Shown here in pieces: positions 51,320-58,902 of a stretch of DNA of 64,000 nt. The first letter of the stretch is position 1; every line of letters begins with the position of its first letter. Location: the NCBI RefSeq assembly GCF_010206195.1, contig NZ_VIQT01000019.1, positions 62,697-126,696 on the forward strand. Direction: 5' to 3'. A model generated the notes under the pieces. That model saw only the letters and a program-made list of their open reading frames with translations. It had not been told where the DNA came from and ran no database searches. The position numbers were made by a program, and so were the translations under genes. This stretch comes from Anaerotruncus colihominis. Its GTDB lineage: Bacteria; Bacillota; Clostridia; Oscillospirales; Ruminococcaceae.

Positions 51320-51898
51320 ATGGGACGTACTGTCAAACAGCCGGAGGTCCGCCGGCAGGAGATCCTGAAGGCTGCGCTGGATCTGTTCTGCGAAAAGGGC
51401 TATGAGGGCGCTTCCATAGCCGACCTGGCGCGGCGCCTCGGCATCTCACAGGGACTGTGCTATCGCTATTTTCCCTCCAAACGGGCCTTGCTCGACTGTG
51501 CCGTCGACCAGTACGCCCAGCAGCAGGTGCGCATGCTCTCCCCTGTTCTGTGCGACGCGGCAAAATCGCTGCGGCAGCGGATGCTTGATATGCCCACGCC
51601 CGGGCATTACGAAACAGGCGGTTTTTACGACGCGTTCCACAGTGAAAGCGGGCGCCGTATGCATCAGATCTTATCCGTGCGCGTGTGCGAGCTGCTCACG
51701 CCCCTTGTGCAAAAGCAGTTGGAGCACGCAATCAAAGCGGGCGAAATCGTTTCAAACGACCCTGAGTCCGACGCTTCATTTCTGATCTGGGGTCAGCTTG
51801 GTCTGCTGACTCGATTTGACCTGCCTGGCAGGGAGCGTTTCCGCCGTGTGCAAAGATGGGTCATTGCATGGCTCGATGCAGCCGCCCCTGCTCGCTGA
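51320..51898 (+). CDS. TetR/AcrR-family transcriptional regulator
   Basis: 192 residues from the ATG at 51320, six bases after GGGGGGAG. The N-terminal HTH (about 10-56; RRQEILKAALDLFCEKGYEGASIADLARRLGISQGLCYRYFPSKRALLDCAVD) is typical of TetR. The C-terminal ligand domain is less conserved. It is followed by a terminator and then a CoA-disulfide reductase gene; a shared palindrome before both genes suggests it controls itself and the reductase. Confidence 0.93.
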   Translation: MGRTVKQPEVRRQEILKAALDLFCEKGYEGASIADLARRLGISQGLCYRYFPSKRALLDCAVDQYAQQQVRMLSPVLCDAAKSLRQRMLDMPTPGHYETGGFYDAFHSESGRRMHQILSVRVCELLTPLVQKQLEHAIKAGEIVSNDPESDASFLIWGQLGLLTRFDLPGRERFRRVQRWVIAWLDAAAPAR

Positions 51899-51910
51899 GC
51901 CTTTATTCGG

Positions 51911-51934
51911 ACGCCGCCTGGCGGCGTTTTTTTT
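51911..51934 (+). terminator. Intrinsic terminator after the TetR gene
   Basis: ACGCCGC (51911-51917), CTG loop, GCGGCGT (51921-51927) and an eight-T run. Confidence 0.9.
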
Positions 51935-51944
51935 CTCAGGTTAC

Positions 51945-52018
51945 TGAATATGATTCATTTATTGGAAGGAAATTTGGGATAACCGCGTTTTTAGGCGTCC
52001 CGACTGTGACGCGGTCAC
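51945..52018 (+). promoter_or_regulatory. Operators upstream of the CoA-disulfide reductase gene
   Basis: TGAATATGATTCA (51945-51957) matches the palindrome before the TetR gene. A second palindrome GTGAC-GCG-GTCAC (52006-52018, within TGTGACGCGGTCACT) looks Crp/Fnr-like, and a Crp/Fnr gene lies 2.7 kb downstream. A TATACT (about 52033) may be the -10. Confidence 0.6.
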
Positions 52019-52082
52019 TGAACGGCATACGGATCGCCAGTATACTGAATCTAACAGATCATACAGCCGGAGGGGATTTTTA

Positions 52083-53750
52083 ATGGGTAAAAAGGTATTG
52101 ATTGTGGGCGGCGTGGCCGGAGGCGCCAGCGCGGCGGCGCGCCTGCGCAGGCTCGATGAAAACGCCGAGATCATTTTGTTTGAACGCGGCGAATATATCT
52201 CGTATGCAAACTGCGGCCTGCCCTACCATGTGGGAGGCGCTATTCCAAAGCGCGAGGCGCTGCTTTTGCAGACGCCGCAGGTGATGCGCTCCCGGTTTCA
52301 TATTGACGTACGCGTCTGTTCGGAGGTCGTCTCCATCGATCGCGAGGCTCGGACAGTCACGGTCGAAAACCGTGTTACGGGCGAGCGTTACACAGAAAAC
52401 TATGATACACTGATCCTCTCAACCGGATCATCGCCGCTGCGGCCGCCCATCCCAGGCATTGACAGCGACCGCATCCGCACACTGTGGACCGTACCCGACA
52501 CCGACGAAATCAAAGCCTTTATCGCAAAGCGCGGCGTCAAATCGGCGGCTGTTGTGGGCGGCGGCTTCATTGGGCTGGAGATGGCGGAAAACCTGCGCCA
52601 GCTTGGTCTTTCGGTGACAATCATCGAGATGCTCGATCAGGTGATGGCCCCTCTCGATTATGAGATGGCGCTTATGCTGCACAAGCACCTGGAACAGCAG
52701 GGCGTTTCGCTCTGTCTGGGCGACGGCGTGGATGCTTTCGAGCACGCGAACGAAACCGTCACAGTCCGTCTGAAAAGCGGCCGCGCCGTCACGGCCGATC
52801 TGGTCATCCTTTCCATCGGCGTGCGCCCGAACAGCAAGCTTGCCAAAGACGCGGGACTTGAGCTGAACGCGCGCGGCGGCATCGTCACCGACCGTTTTCT
52901 TCGCACCAGTGATCCCGCGATCTACGCGGTGGGCGATGCGATCGAGGTTGAGGACTTCATCAGCGGTGAACGCACGATGATTCCCCTGGCCGGTCCGGCC
53001 AACAAGCAGGGCCGTATTGCCGCCGACAACATTGCGGGCGCACAGCAGAGCTATGACGGCACGCAGGGGACTTCCGTGGCCAAAATCTTTGAACTTACGG
53101 CTGCCAGTACTGGCGCGAACGAAAAGACGCTGATCCGGCGCGGGATGAAAAAAGGCAGCGATTATGAGAGCATCCTGATCGTGCAGAATTCACATGCCGC
53201 TTATTATCCCGGCGCTGCTCCGCTCGTTTTAAAGCTGCTGTTCTCCATGGACGGCAAACGGCTGTTCGGCGCGCAGATTGTCGGAACCGACGGCGCCGAC
53301 AAGCGCATCGACGTGCTTGCGGCGGCCATCCGTCTCGGCGCGGGCGTTTCGGACCTGACAAAGCTTGAGCTGGCCTATGCGCCGCCGTACTCCTCCGCGA
53401 AGGACCCGGTCAACATGGCGGGTTATGTGGCGGAAAATCTATTAACAGGCAAGGTGGCGTTCTCCTCCTGGGACGCGCTCGACCAAAAAAACGGCGCGGT
53501 TGCGCTCGATGTGCGCGAGGACATGGAACGTCAGGCGTTCGCGCTGCCGGGCTCGGTTCACATCCCGCTTGGGCAGCTCCGTGAACGCATCGGCGAGCTT
53601 GACCCTGCGCGCCGTTATGTCGTACTGTGCGCCGTCGGCGTGCGCGCTTACAACGCGGCGCGTATCCTCTCAGCCCATGGATTTAAAAACGTCCTCGTCT
53701 ATCCCGGCGGCACGCACTTTTACCGCTCCACTCACTTCCCGCTTTTTTGA
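52083..53750 (+). CDS. CoA-disulfide reductase-type flavoprotein with rhodanese domain
   Basis: 555 residues. FAD site IVGGVAGGASAAARLRRL (7-24); single redox Cys44 in EYISYANCGLPYHVGG, as in CoA-disulfide/persulfide reductases; NAD site VVGGGFIGLEMAENLRQLG; C-terminal rhodanese domain (about 465-553) with active Cys516 in LCAVGVRAYNAARIL. Such fusions reduce CoA-persulfides or polysulfide with NAD(P)H, linking to sulfur redox balance. The neighbours (TetR, thioredoxin, Crp/Fnr) fit thiol control. The end (THFPLF) and stop overlap the first palindrome of repeat array 4. Confidence 0.93.
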   Translation: MGKKVLIVGGVAGGASAAARLRRLDENAEIILFERGEYISYANCGLPYHVGGAIPKREALLLQTPQVMRSRFHIDVRVCSEVVSIDREARTVTVENRVTGERYTENYDTLILSTGSSPLRPPIPGIDSDRIRTLWTVPDTDEIKAFIAKRGVKSAAVVGGGFIGLEMAENLRQLGLSVTIIEMLDQVMAPLDYEMALMLHKHLEQQGVSLCLGDGVDAFEHANETVTVRLKSGRAVTADLVILSIGVRPNSKLAKDAGLELNARGGIVTDRFLRTSDPAIYAVGDAIEVEDFISGERTMIPLAGPANKQGRIAADNIAGAQQSYDGTQGTSVAKIFELTAASTGANEKTLIRRGMKKGSDYESILIVQNSHAAYYPGAAPLVLKLLFSMDGKRLFGAQIVGTDGADKRIDVLAAAIRLGAGVSDLTKLELAYAPPYSSAKDPVNMAGYVAENLLTGKVAFSSWDALDQKNGAVALDVREDMERQAFALPGSVHIPLGQLRERIGELDPARRYVVLCAVGVRAYNAARILSAHGFKNVLVYPGGTHFYRSTHFPLF

Positions 53751-53876
53751 AACTTACCTTTTTTGAAAAAAAGGTAAGCCAAAAAACTTTCCGGCCTTTT
53801 TGAAAAAAGGCCTCAGCGAAAAACTTAGTTCGGCTGCGCCGCGAATAGTGGGGCAGGTTCCAGTATTTTTACAGGC
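53740..53876 (+). repeat. Composite repeat array 4
   Basis: Begins in the stop codon of the reductase gene (GCTTTTTTGA), then a TTACC...GGTAA palindrome with GCCAAAAAACTTTCC, a GGCC...GGCC palindrome with AGCGAAAAACTTAG, and one to two GGCTGCGCCGCGAATAG units. Shorter than array 1 but same order. Confidence 0.9.
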
Positions 53877-54234
53877 GGCGCCCCAATCCCAGGGCAGGCG
53901 CAGTTAAACGATCTTCCTTCGGACGTGTTGGCGTGCGCCCGATACGATCGCGCCAGGCAGAGGTGGGGATAACATAAGGGGAGGGGTCGCTCGACCCTCC
54001 CCTTGTGAGGCGCGCTGAGGGGCGCTGCCGCGGCTTGTCCGCGCCCGGCGCTATAGCGCCGGAAAGCCCCGAATAGCCGGCCGGGCAAGCGCAGCGCCCG
54101 GCGGTGAGTGACCCGCGCACGGGTCACGCGCGCCCCCCGGCGGTGAGCAATCCGCGCACGGATTGCGCGCGCCCCCGGCGGACTCCCGCCGTGTAACTCC
54201 AATATGTTTTTAATATGAAAGGAACGATTCGATT
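53877..54234. other. Hairpin-rich intergenic region before trxA
   Basis: About 360 bases without a gene. Hairpins include AAGGGGAGG...CCTCCCCTT (about 53977-54003), GGCGC-TATA-GCGCC (about 54048-54061) and a diverged copy (54104-54180) of the GAGCAAT repeat seen at 37283-37357, in reverse orientation. This could be a structured transcript or accumulated repeats. Confidence 0.7.
54104..54180 (-). repeat. GAGCAAT hairpin repeat, copy 2
   Basis: Two successive units, GTGAGTGACCCGCGCACGGG and GTGAGCAATCCGCGCACGGA, each forming a hairpin and separated by CGCGCGCCCC-rich stretches. Its reverse complement aligns with 37283-37357. Confidence 0.72.
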
Positions 54235-54546
54235 ATGGCAACTATTACCATAACTTCCGATAACTTTGAAGCCGAGGTCCTCAACGCGGACCGCCCGGTC
54301 CTCGTGGATTTCTGGGCGCCATGGTGCGGTCCGTGCCGCATGGTATCCCCCATTCTTGATACAATTGCCGAGGAAACGCCGTCGATCAAGATATGCAAGG
54401 TGAACGTCGACGAGCAGCCGGAACTAGCGCAGACCTTCAAGGTCATGAGTATCCCGACGCTTGCAGCCTTCCGGGACGGCGAACTGACCGGCACGTCGGT
54501 CGGCGTGCGCTCAAAGGCGCAGATTTTACAGATGCTCGGCGTATAA
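54235..54546 (+). CDS. trxA: Thioredoxin
   Basis: 103 residues with the active site WAPWCGPC (Cys31 and Cys34), the cis-Pro motif SIPTL and the normal thioredoxin length. It reduces protein disulfides in the cytoplasm. The start has AAAGGA 11-12 bases before. Position after the CoA-disulfide reductase and next to a convergent Crp/Fnr regulator suggests a thiol or sulfur stress group. Confidence 0.97.
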   Translation: MATITITSDNFEAEVLNADRPVLVDFWAPWCGPCRMVSPILDTIAEETPSIKICKVNVDEQPELAQTFKVMSIPTLAAFRDGELTGTSVGVRSKAQILQMLGV

Positions 54547-54573
54547 TGGACGTTGATATGGGATAAAACGCGG

Positions 54574-54600
54574 GTGGGCGCGGCCAATGGCCGCGCCCAC
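54574..54600 (+). terminator. Hairpin after trxA
   Basis: GTGGGCGCGGCC (54574-54585) pairs with GGCCGCGCCCAC (54589-54600) around AAT; no T-run, so function is uncertain. Confidence 0.65.
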
Positions 54601-54673
54601 GAAGGAAACCGCTGCTGACTTCGGCGGCGAGCCGGTCGTAATGTCTATAGCGGCAGCATCACCGAAAACATGT

Positions 54674-55369
54674 TCATATGGCTTCCTCCCCCGAAAACGC
54701 CAGCGCGCGCAGCTTTTTGCGGTCGAGCAGACGGATGCTGCCGCGCGAAAGCGAGACGATCCCCTCCGCGACAAAATATCTGAGCATACGTGTTACAACC
54801 TCGCGGGCGCTGCCCATATAGCGTGCCGCCTGCTCGTGCGTCAGGCGGATGACGTCGCCGCCCTCTTTGGAAAATTCATCCCACAAAAGGATCGCCAGCC
54901 GTTGATCCATACGCATGAACAAAAGCTGCTGCATCGCCCACATCACGTCGGAAAAACGTTCCGCCGCCAGCTTATATGAAAAACATTCCGCATAAATGCT
55001 GCGCTCACAAAGCGCCGAAAAGTACGGCGCGCCAGTCAAAAGTACATCCGTGTCCTCTTCAGCGTCAATGTGCACCTCAAATGTGATCGCCGAAAGCACA
55101 CACGACGCGGACAAGATACAGATTTCCCCTGCTCCCAATCGGTAGAGCGTGATCTCCCGCCCCTCCTGCGAGAGCATATATGCGCGCAACCGCCCACGCA
55201 TGACAATCAGCACGCCGATACACTCGGCGCCCGCTCCATGCAGGCGCGCGCCTTTTTCATAATGGACCGGCGCCGTATGCTCCACCAGACCGGCCTGTTC
55301 GCACGCGTTCAGCCGTTCCCACACTGGAAACGACCGCGCTAAATACCTGCGAATCTCCTCCTGTTCCAT
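54674..55369 (-). CDS. Crp/Fnr-family transcriptional regulator
   Basis: 231 residues from the ATG at 55369, eight bases after GGAGG. The cNMP-type beta-roll (about 20-130; YEKGARLHGAGAECIGVLIVMRGRLRAYMLSQEGREITLYRLGAGEICILSASCVLSAITFEVHI) and C-terminal HTH (about 165-215; LTHEQAARYMGSAREVVTRMLRYFVAEGIVSLSRGSIRLLD) are complete. The cysteines do not form the E. coli Fnr cluster pattern, so the signal is unknown. It may bind the TGTGAC...GTCAC palindrome before the reductase gene. The convergent neighbour is trxA. Confidence 0.92.
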   Translation of the reverse strand: MEQEEIRRYLARSFPVWERLNACEQAGLVEHTAPVHYEKGARLHGAGAECIGVLIVMRGRLRAYMLSQEGREITLYRLGAGEICILSASCVLSAITFEVHIDAEEDTDVLLTGAPYFSALCERSIYAECFSYKLAAERFSDVMWAMQQLLFMRMDQRLAILLWDEFSKEGGDVIRLTHEQAARYMGSAREVVTRMLRYFVAEGIVSLSRGSIRLLDRKKLRALAFSGEEAI

Positions 55370-55481
55370 TGACAACGCCTCCCCATATATTCCATCTGTA
55401 TGGTCCGCCCTCAACAGGGCGGGCGCTTTTCTCTTATTGTGGCGCATCCAGGGCTGGAAATCAAGCCCTTTTTAAACGAAC

Positions 55482-55506
55482 CGGCCCGGGCATATTGCCC
55501 GGGCCG
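55482..55506 (-). terminator. Hairpin downstream of the flavoprotein pair
   Basis: CGGCCCGGGCA (55482-55492), TAT loop, TGCCCGGGCCG (55496-55506), followed on the minus strand by a weak T-rich stretch. Confidence 0.75.
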
Positions 55507-55518
55507 ATTGTGCCGTTC

Positions 55519-56154
55519 CTATTCGGGCCTGTGGAATAAGTCGCGCGCCGACAGATTGTTGGTGCGCGCCAAACGCCTCCAATGCGCCTGTGCTGCCAGA
55601 CGGTATGCAAAGCGCGGAAAATTGATTGACAAAAACCGGTCTTCCCCTGACGCGCTGTTTTTAACGCACGCGGCCAATCCGTCCAAACCTTCCCCCAACG
55701 CTTTCTTGGGGCCGCGCCCGGGCGGAACGCTTGCAAGCTCCAGCATCATTGGCCCGGCGCCGATGCCAAGGCCCATACCGCGCGAAAGCCCGGCCCGCAA
55801 CCGCCAATGCTCCATCATCTCCAGCGCGCAGGCAGTCTGCCGCCCTTCGTAAAATCCGCAGTTGACCAGCATATAAACGCGCCTGTCTGGGCGCGGACGC
55901 TGCAAAAGCAGCGGCTCCAGCGCCTGCAAATGACGCAGCAGATGCGCCGGCAGGCCGTCTACATAAAGCGGGAAGGCAAATACCAAGGCGTCAAAATCCG
56001 TAAGCGTCTCTAAAATCTGCGGATCCGGTTTTTCGATCCCGAGCCTGAACTCCATACATGAACAGCCCTCCAGTCTTGGACGCAGCGCATTGAGCAGCAT
56101 CCCAGAGGTGCTGCCCGTCCGTTTGGGGCTGGCGTTGATCAGTGCTGCTTTCAT
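55519..56154 (-). CDS. Flavodoxin-like NAD(P)H-dependent oxidoreductase
   Basis: 211 residues beginning MKAALINASPKRTGSTSGML, the FMN phosphate-binding loop of the NADPH-dependent FMN reductase/flavodoxin-like fold, followed by ALVFAFPLYVDGLPAHLLRHLQALEP. The C-terminal third (GPMMLELASVPPGRGPKKALGEGLDGLA) is less typical. It probably binds FMN and reduces quinones or other acceptors. Its start overlaps the stop of a second flavoprotein gene, so they form a two-gene operon. Confidence 0.82.
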   Translation of the reverse strand: MKAALINASPKRTGSTSGMLLNALRPRLEGCSCMEFRLGIEKPDPQILETLTDFDALVFAFPLYVDGLPAHLLRHLQALEPLLLQRPRPDRRVYMLVNCGFYEGRQTACALEMMEHWRLRAGLSRGMGLGIGAGPMMLELASVPPGRGPKKALGEGLDGLAACVKNSASGEDRFLSINFPRFAYRLAAQAHWRRLARTNNLSARDLFHRPE

Positions 56155-56657
56155 TTTGCCGGCGCCTCCTTTATATCATCGGGAGCATCGACAAAGCAGA
56201 CCTGGTTTAACCTGCAATAGAAGTTAACAGCCATAGCCTGAACAAATTTGCGTGCTGTCGCGCGCTGGGCTTCCGTCAGGTCGGTTCCATAAAACCAAAC
56301 CGTCAAATCCATCCTGTTTTCATAGCGCGCCTGATGATGCATTTCACCATTTTTAAAGACAAAATAAGGATGCACATAGCTGATGCTGCGATCGATCACT
56401 GTCTTTACAAACGGGCTGAACCCGCCATAAACGCACTGGCTGACAATAAACAGCCTGTCGCAGCGTGAAAGCCGCGCGCCCATATCCGCACAGCTGTCCT
56501 GGATTACACAGGTCCCGGGTGTTTTGATCCAGCAGCCGAAGCAGCCGGCGCACGGACGCGCAGACCCATCGTCTGCGATGACCTGCGCTCCCGCAAATGC
56601 TCCAGTGGCCAGAGCCTTTGCCGCCGGTCCCTTCACATCATGAATCAGCAGATCCAC
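56151..56657 (-). CDS. Flavodoxin-family oxidoreductase with Cys motif
   Basis: 168 residues. The segment CAGCFGCWIKTPGTCVIQDSCADMGARLSRCDRLFIVSQCVYGGFSPFVKTVIDRSISY is typical of clostridial NADPH-dependent FMN reductase-like proteins that carry a CxxCxxC motif and the YGGF flavin loop. The N-terminus is short and lacks a full phosphate-binding loop, so it may have been shortened. A tandem 20-bp duplication sits just upstream, in its likely promoter. Confidence 0.8.
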   Translation of the reverse strand: MDLLIHDVKGPAAKALATGAFAGAQVIADDGSARPCAGCFGCWIKTPGTCVIQDSCADMGARLSRCDRLFIVSQCVYGGFSPFVKTVIDRSISYVHPYFVFKNGEMHHQARYENRMDLTVWFYGTDLTEAQRATARKFVQAMAVNFYCRLNQVCFVDAPDDIKEAPAK

Positions 56658-56670
56658 TTCATTTCCCCTT

Positions 56671-56710
56671 TCATTGATATATATACCGCATCATTGATAT
56701 ATATACCGCA
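56671..56710. repeat. Exact tandem duplication of 20 bp upstream of the flavoprotein operon
   Basis: TCATTGATATATATACCGCA occurs twice in a row (56671-56690, 56691-56710). Each copy contains a TATATAT that could serve as a -10 on the minus strand, so the duplication may double a promoter or operator element. Confidence 0.92.
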
Positions 56711-56754
56711 TAAACGCCGGTATAACGGCCCGCATGCGGCATTGAACAGCCAGA

Positions 56755-57903
56755 TTATTTCCCAAATAACTTGGCGGCGCTTTTCATATTCTCTATAATT
56801 GGCACGCCAAACGGACAACGCTTTTCACACGCGCCGCACGCCACGCAGGCCGATGCGCGCTGTGGCAGCGCTGCGTAGTGTTCGCGCACCGTCTCCGGTA
56901 TGCCGCCCTGCGCCTTGCAGAGATTTAGAAATTTTGTGACCGACGCAACGTCGATCCCCTTGGGGCAGGGCGCGCAGTGCCCGCAATACATGCAGTGCCC
57001 CTGCCAGCTGATCTTTGGGAACGTGGCAAGCGCGGCGGCATAGTCTCGCCGCTCCTGTGGAGCGTCCGAATAGGAAAGGCAATCGCGCAGTTCGTCCAGG
57101 GTGCGCGCCCCGGCTATCACCGAGGCGACGGCCGGCCGTGTCAGCGCGTAGTTCATACACTGGTACGGCGTCAGAGCGCGCCCGGCTGGGGAAAGCGTCT
57201 CATCGAGCAGATCGCCGCCTCCAAACGCTTTCATCACAGTAATCCCCACGCCCATCCGCTGACACGCTTCATAAAGCGCCTCGCGTTCCGGGTCCATATT
57301 GACCAGCGGTTTCTCATAGCTCTGTTCAGCCCACAACAGCTCCAGATCCTCGTTGGCGGGCTGCAAATCATAGCACGGATTGACGCTGAACATCAGCACC
57401 TCGGTCAACCCGCTTTCAACAGCCTTGCGGGCAACGGCGGGGTTGTGGCTGGAAAGCCCGATATGTTCAATCACACCGTCCGCCTTAAGCTGCTGCGCAT
57501 AACGCATGACCGGACCGTTGTACACTTCATCCCAGTCGGCCATTGAATCAACATAATGGATCATACCAATTTCCACGGATGAAAGCTCCATGCGCGTCAA
57601 TAAATCTACAAAGCCAGCTTTCACCTCACCGATTTCACGGGTGCGCTTATATTGACCATCCTTCCAGATCGTACAAAGATGGGCCTGTAAAATAAACCTG
57701 TCGCGCCGGCCGCGCAACGCCTGTCCAAGGCTTGTGCGCATCTCTGGGTTCGGGGTATACAGGTCGATGCAGTTGCAGCCGCGCTCCTCCATAAGGCCGA
57801 TCATCGCCGAAACCTCCCCGGGCGTTTTCTCAAGGAAGCCCTCGCAGCCCATACCGACTTCGCCGACAAGCAGTCCGGTATTTCCCAATCGCCGTTTGTT
57901 CAA
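56755..57903 (-). CDS. Aldo/keto reductase with C-terminal 2x[4Fe-4S] ferredoxin domain
   Basis: 382 residues from a TTG at 57903 after AAAGGAAG. The aldo/keto barrel (about 1-280) starts NKRRLGNTGLLVGEVGMGCEGF, with the catalytic region CNCIDLYTPNPEM and the Lys/His positions in ILQAHLC and IGMIHYVDS. The C-terminus has two cluster motifs, CMYCGHCAPCPKGIDV (about 315-330) and CVACGACEKRCPFGV (about 357-371). Such fusions are common in clostridia; the substrate is unknown. The gene is divergent from the C-terminal fragment of the split ATPase. Confidence 0.92.
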   Translation of the reverse strand: MNKRRLGNTGLLVGEVGMGCEGFLEKTPGEVSAMIGLMEERGCNCIDLYTPNPEMRTSLGQALRGRRDRFILQAHLCTIWKDGQYKRTREIGEVKAGFVDLLTRMELSSVEIGMIHYVDSMADWDEVYNGPVMRYAQQLKADGVIEHIGLSSHNPAVARKAVESGLTEVLMFSVNPCYDLQPANEDLELLWAEQSYEKPLVNMDPEREALYEACQRMGVGITVMKAFGGGDLLDETLSPAGRALTPYQCMNYALTRPAVASVIAGARTLDELRDCLSYSDAPQERRDYAAALATFPKISWQGHCMYCGHCAPCPKGIDVASVTKFLNLCKAQGGIPETVREHYAALPQRASACVACGACEKRCPFGVPIIENMKSAAKLFGK

Positions 57904-57968
57904 AGTACATCTTCCTTTCCGTCCTTCTGTTGCAAACAATCCCTGGAAGGATGCTTTGCATTGTCTTT

Positions 57969-57997
57969 ATCATAATACGAAACAGGGGAAAAGTAAA
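57969..57997 (-). promoter_or_regulatory. Promoter of the aldo/keto reductase gene
   Basis: On the minus strand TTTACT (57997-57992), 17-base spacer, TATGAT (57974-57969). It lies within 60 bases of the right-hand break of the split ATPase gene. Confidence 0.65.
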
Positions 57998-58851
57998 TCG
58001 GATCAGTTCTTATATTATGCGCGGCATCCCATGTCATCGAGCCAAAATATCCGGGCGCATTTGAGCAGCTTGTCGATCTGTCCGCCTGCTGGGATGAACA
58101 TGTGTTGTTCGAATCGCGTGAATCAATTATGGCGCTTTCGACGCGAATCAGCCGCTGCCACGAGCATTGCTGCCGCTTTTTGGGTGCGGCCGGCAGCCTT
58201 ACCGGCGATACATACCGCATTGCGCTTGACGCCACCTCCGTCTCCAAGGTGGCGAAGGCGGCGCGCCGTCTGGCGCTTGGAGCCTTCAAAGGCGGGCCAG
58301 AGGGGCGCGGCCGTGAATCAGTGCGCTTCCTTTCCTGTGTGACCAACAAAGGCGTTTTGATGTTTGAGGATACGGCCCGCGCGCTATGCGACCGTCTCTA
58401 TCTGATCGACGACGTATACGGGGCAGCCTCGCGGCTTATGTTAAACGCGCTGCGCAGTCATGCTCTTGAAATGGGCTGGGATGTCATCACCTGCTACTGC
58501 CCGCTGTTCCCGTTCGAAAAGATCGATCACCTGTTTATCCCCGCGCTCAAAATCGGCTTTATAACCTCAAACGATTTCCACAAGCCACAGATCGAACCGT
58601 ATAAGATTATCCGTGCGCGCCGCTTTACTGATGCCGAACAGCTGCGTGCGCACCGCAAGCGTATTGCTTTCAACCGCAAGGCGGCGGCGCAGATGATCGA
58701 ACAGGCCGGCAAGCTGCTGGCCGAAGCCAAGCGTCTGCACGATCAGTTAGAGCAGTATTACCAGTCTGCGATGGACTTTGAAAAGGCCGGCGGCGTTTGC
58801 CGCGTATTACTGCAAAAATACGAGCATATCCTGTCCTGCTACGGCCTGTGA
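57997..58851 (+). pseudogene. C-terminal part of the split PRK06851-type ATPase
   Basis: The frame is open from 57997 with no plausible start codon or ribosome site; homology begins at 58027 with SHVIEPKYPGAFEQLVDLSACWDE, which continues the motif cut in the fragment at 23794-24108. It then runs through the second domain to FEKIDHLFIPALKIGFITSNDFH, a basic C-terminal helix region and the normal end (about 275 residues). The second P-loop position reads LIDDVYGAASRLML, so it is degenerate. The two fragments together give about 372 residues, the family length, with no overlap except CCCATG (58028-58033). Confidence 0.88.
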
Positions 58852-58858
58852 ATTACAG

Positions 58859-58896
58859 AAAAGAGGCTGGCGTCCCTGCGACGCCAGCCTCTTTTT
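58859..58896. terminator. Bidirectional terminator between the ATPase fragment and chemoreceptor
   Basis: AAGAGGCTGGCGTC (58861-58874) pairs with GACGCCAGCCTCTT around CCTGC with T-run. Confidence 0.92.
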
Positions 58897-58902
58897 AACC
58901 GG

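Noticed and set aside
24077-58033. Simple inversion as the cause of the split ATPase
   Set aside because: Both halves are on the same strand in the same order, so one inversion between them would not give this arrangement; insertion or multi-step rearrangement is needed.
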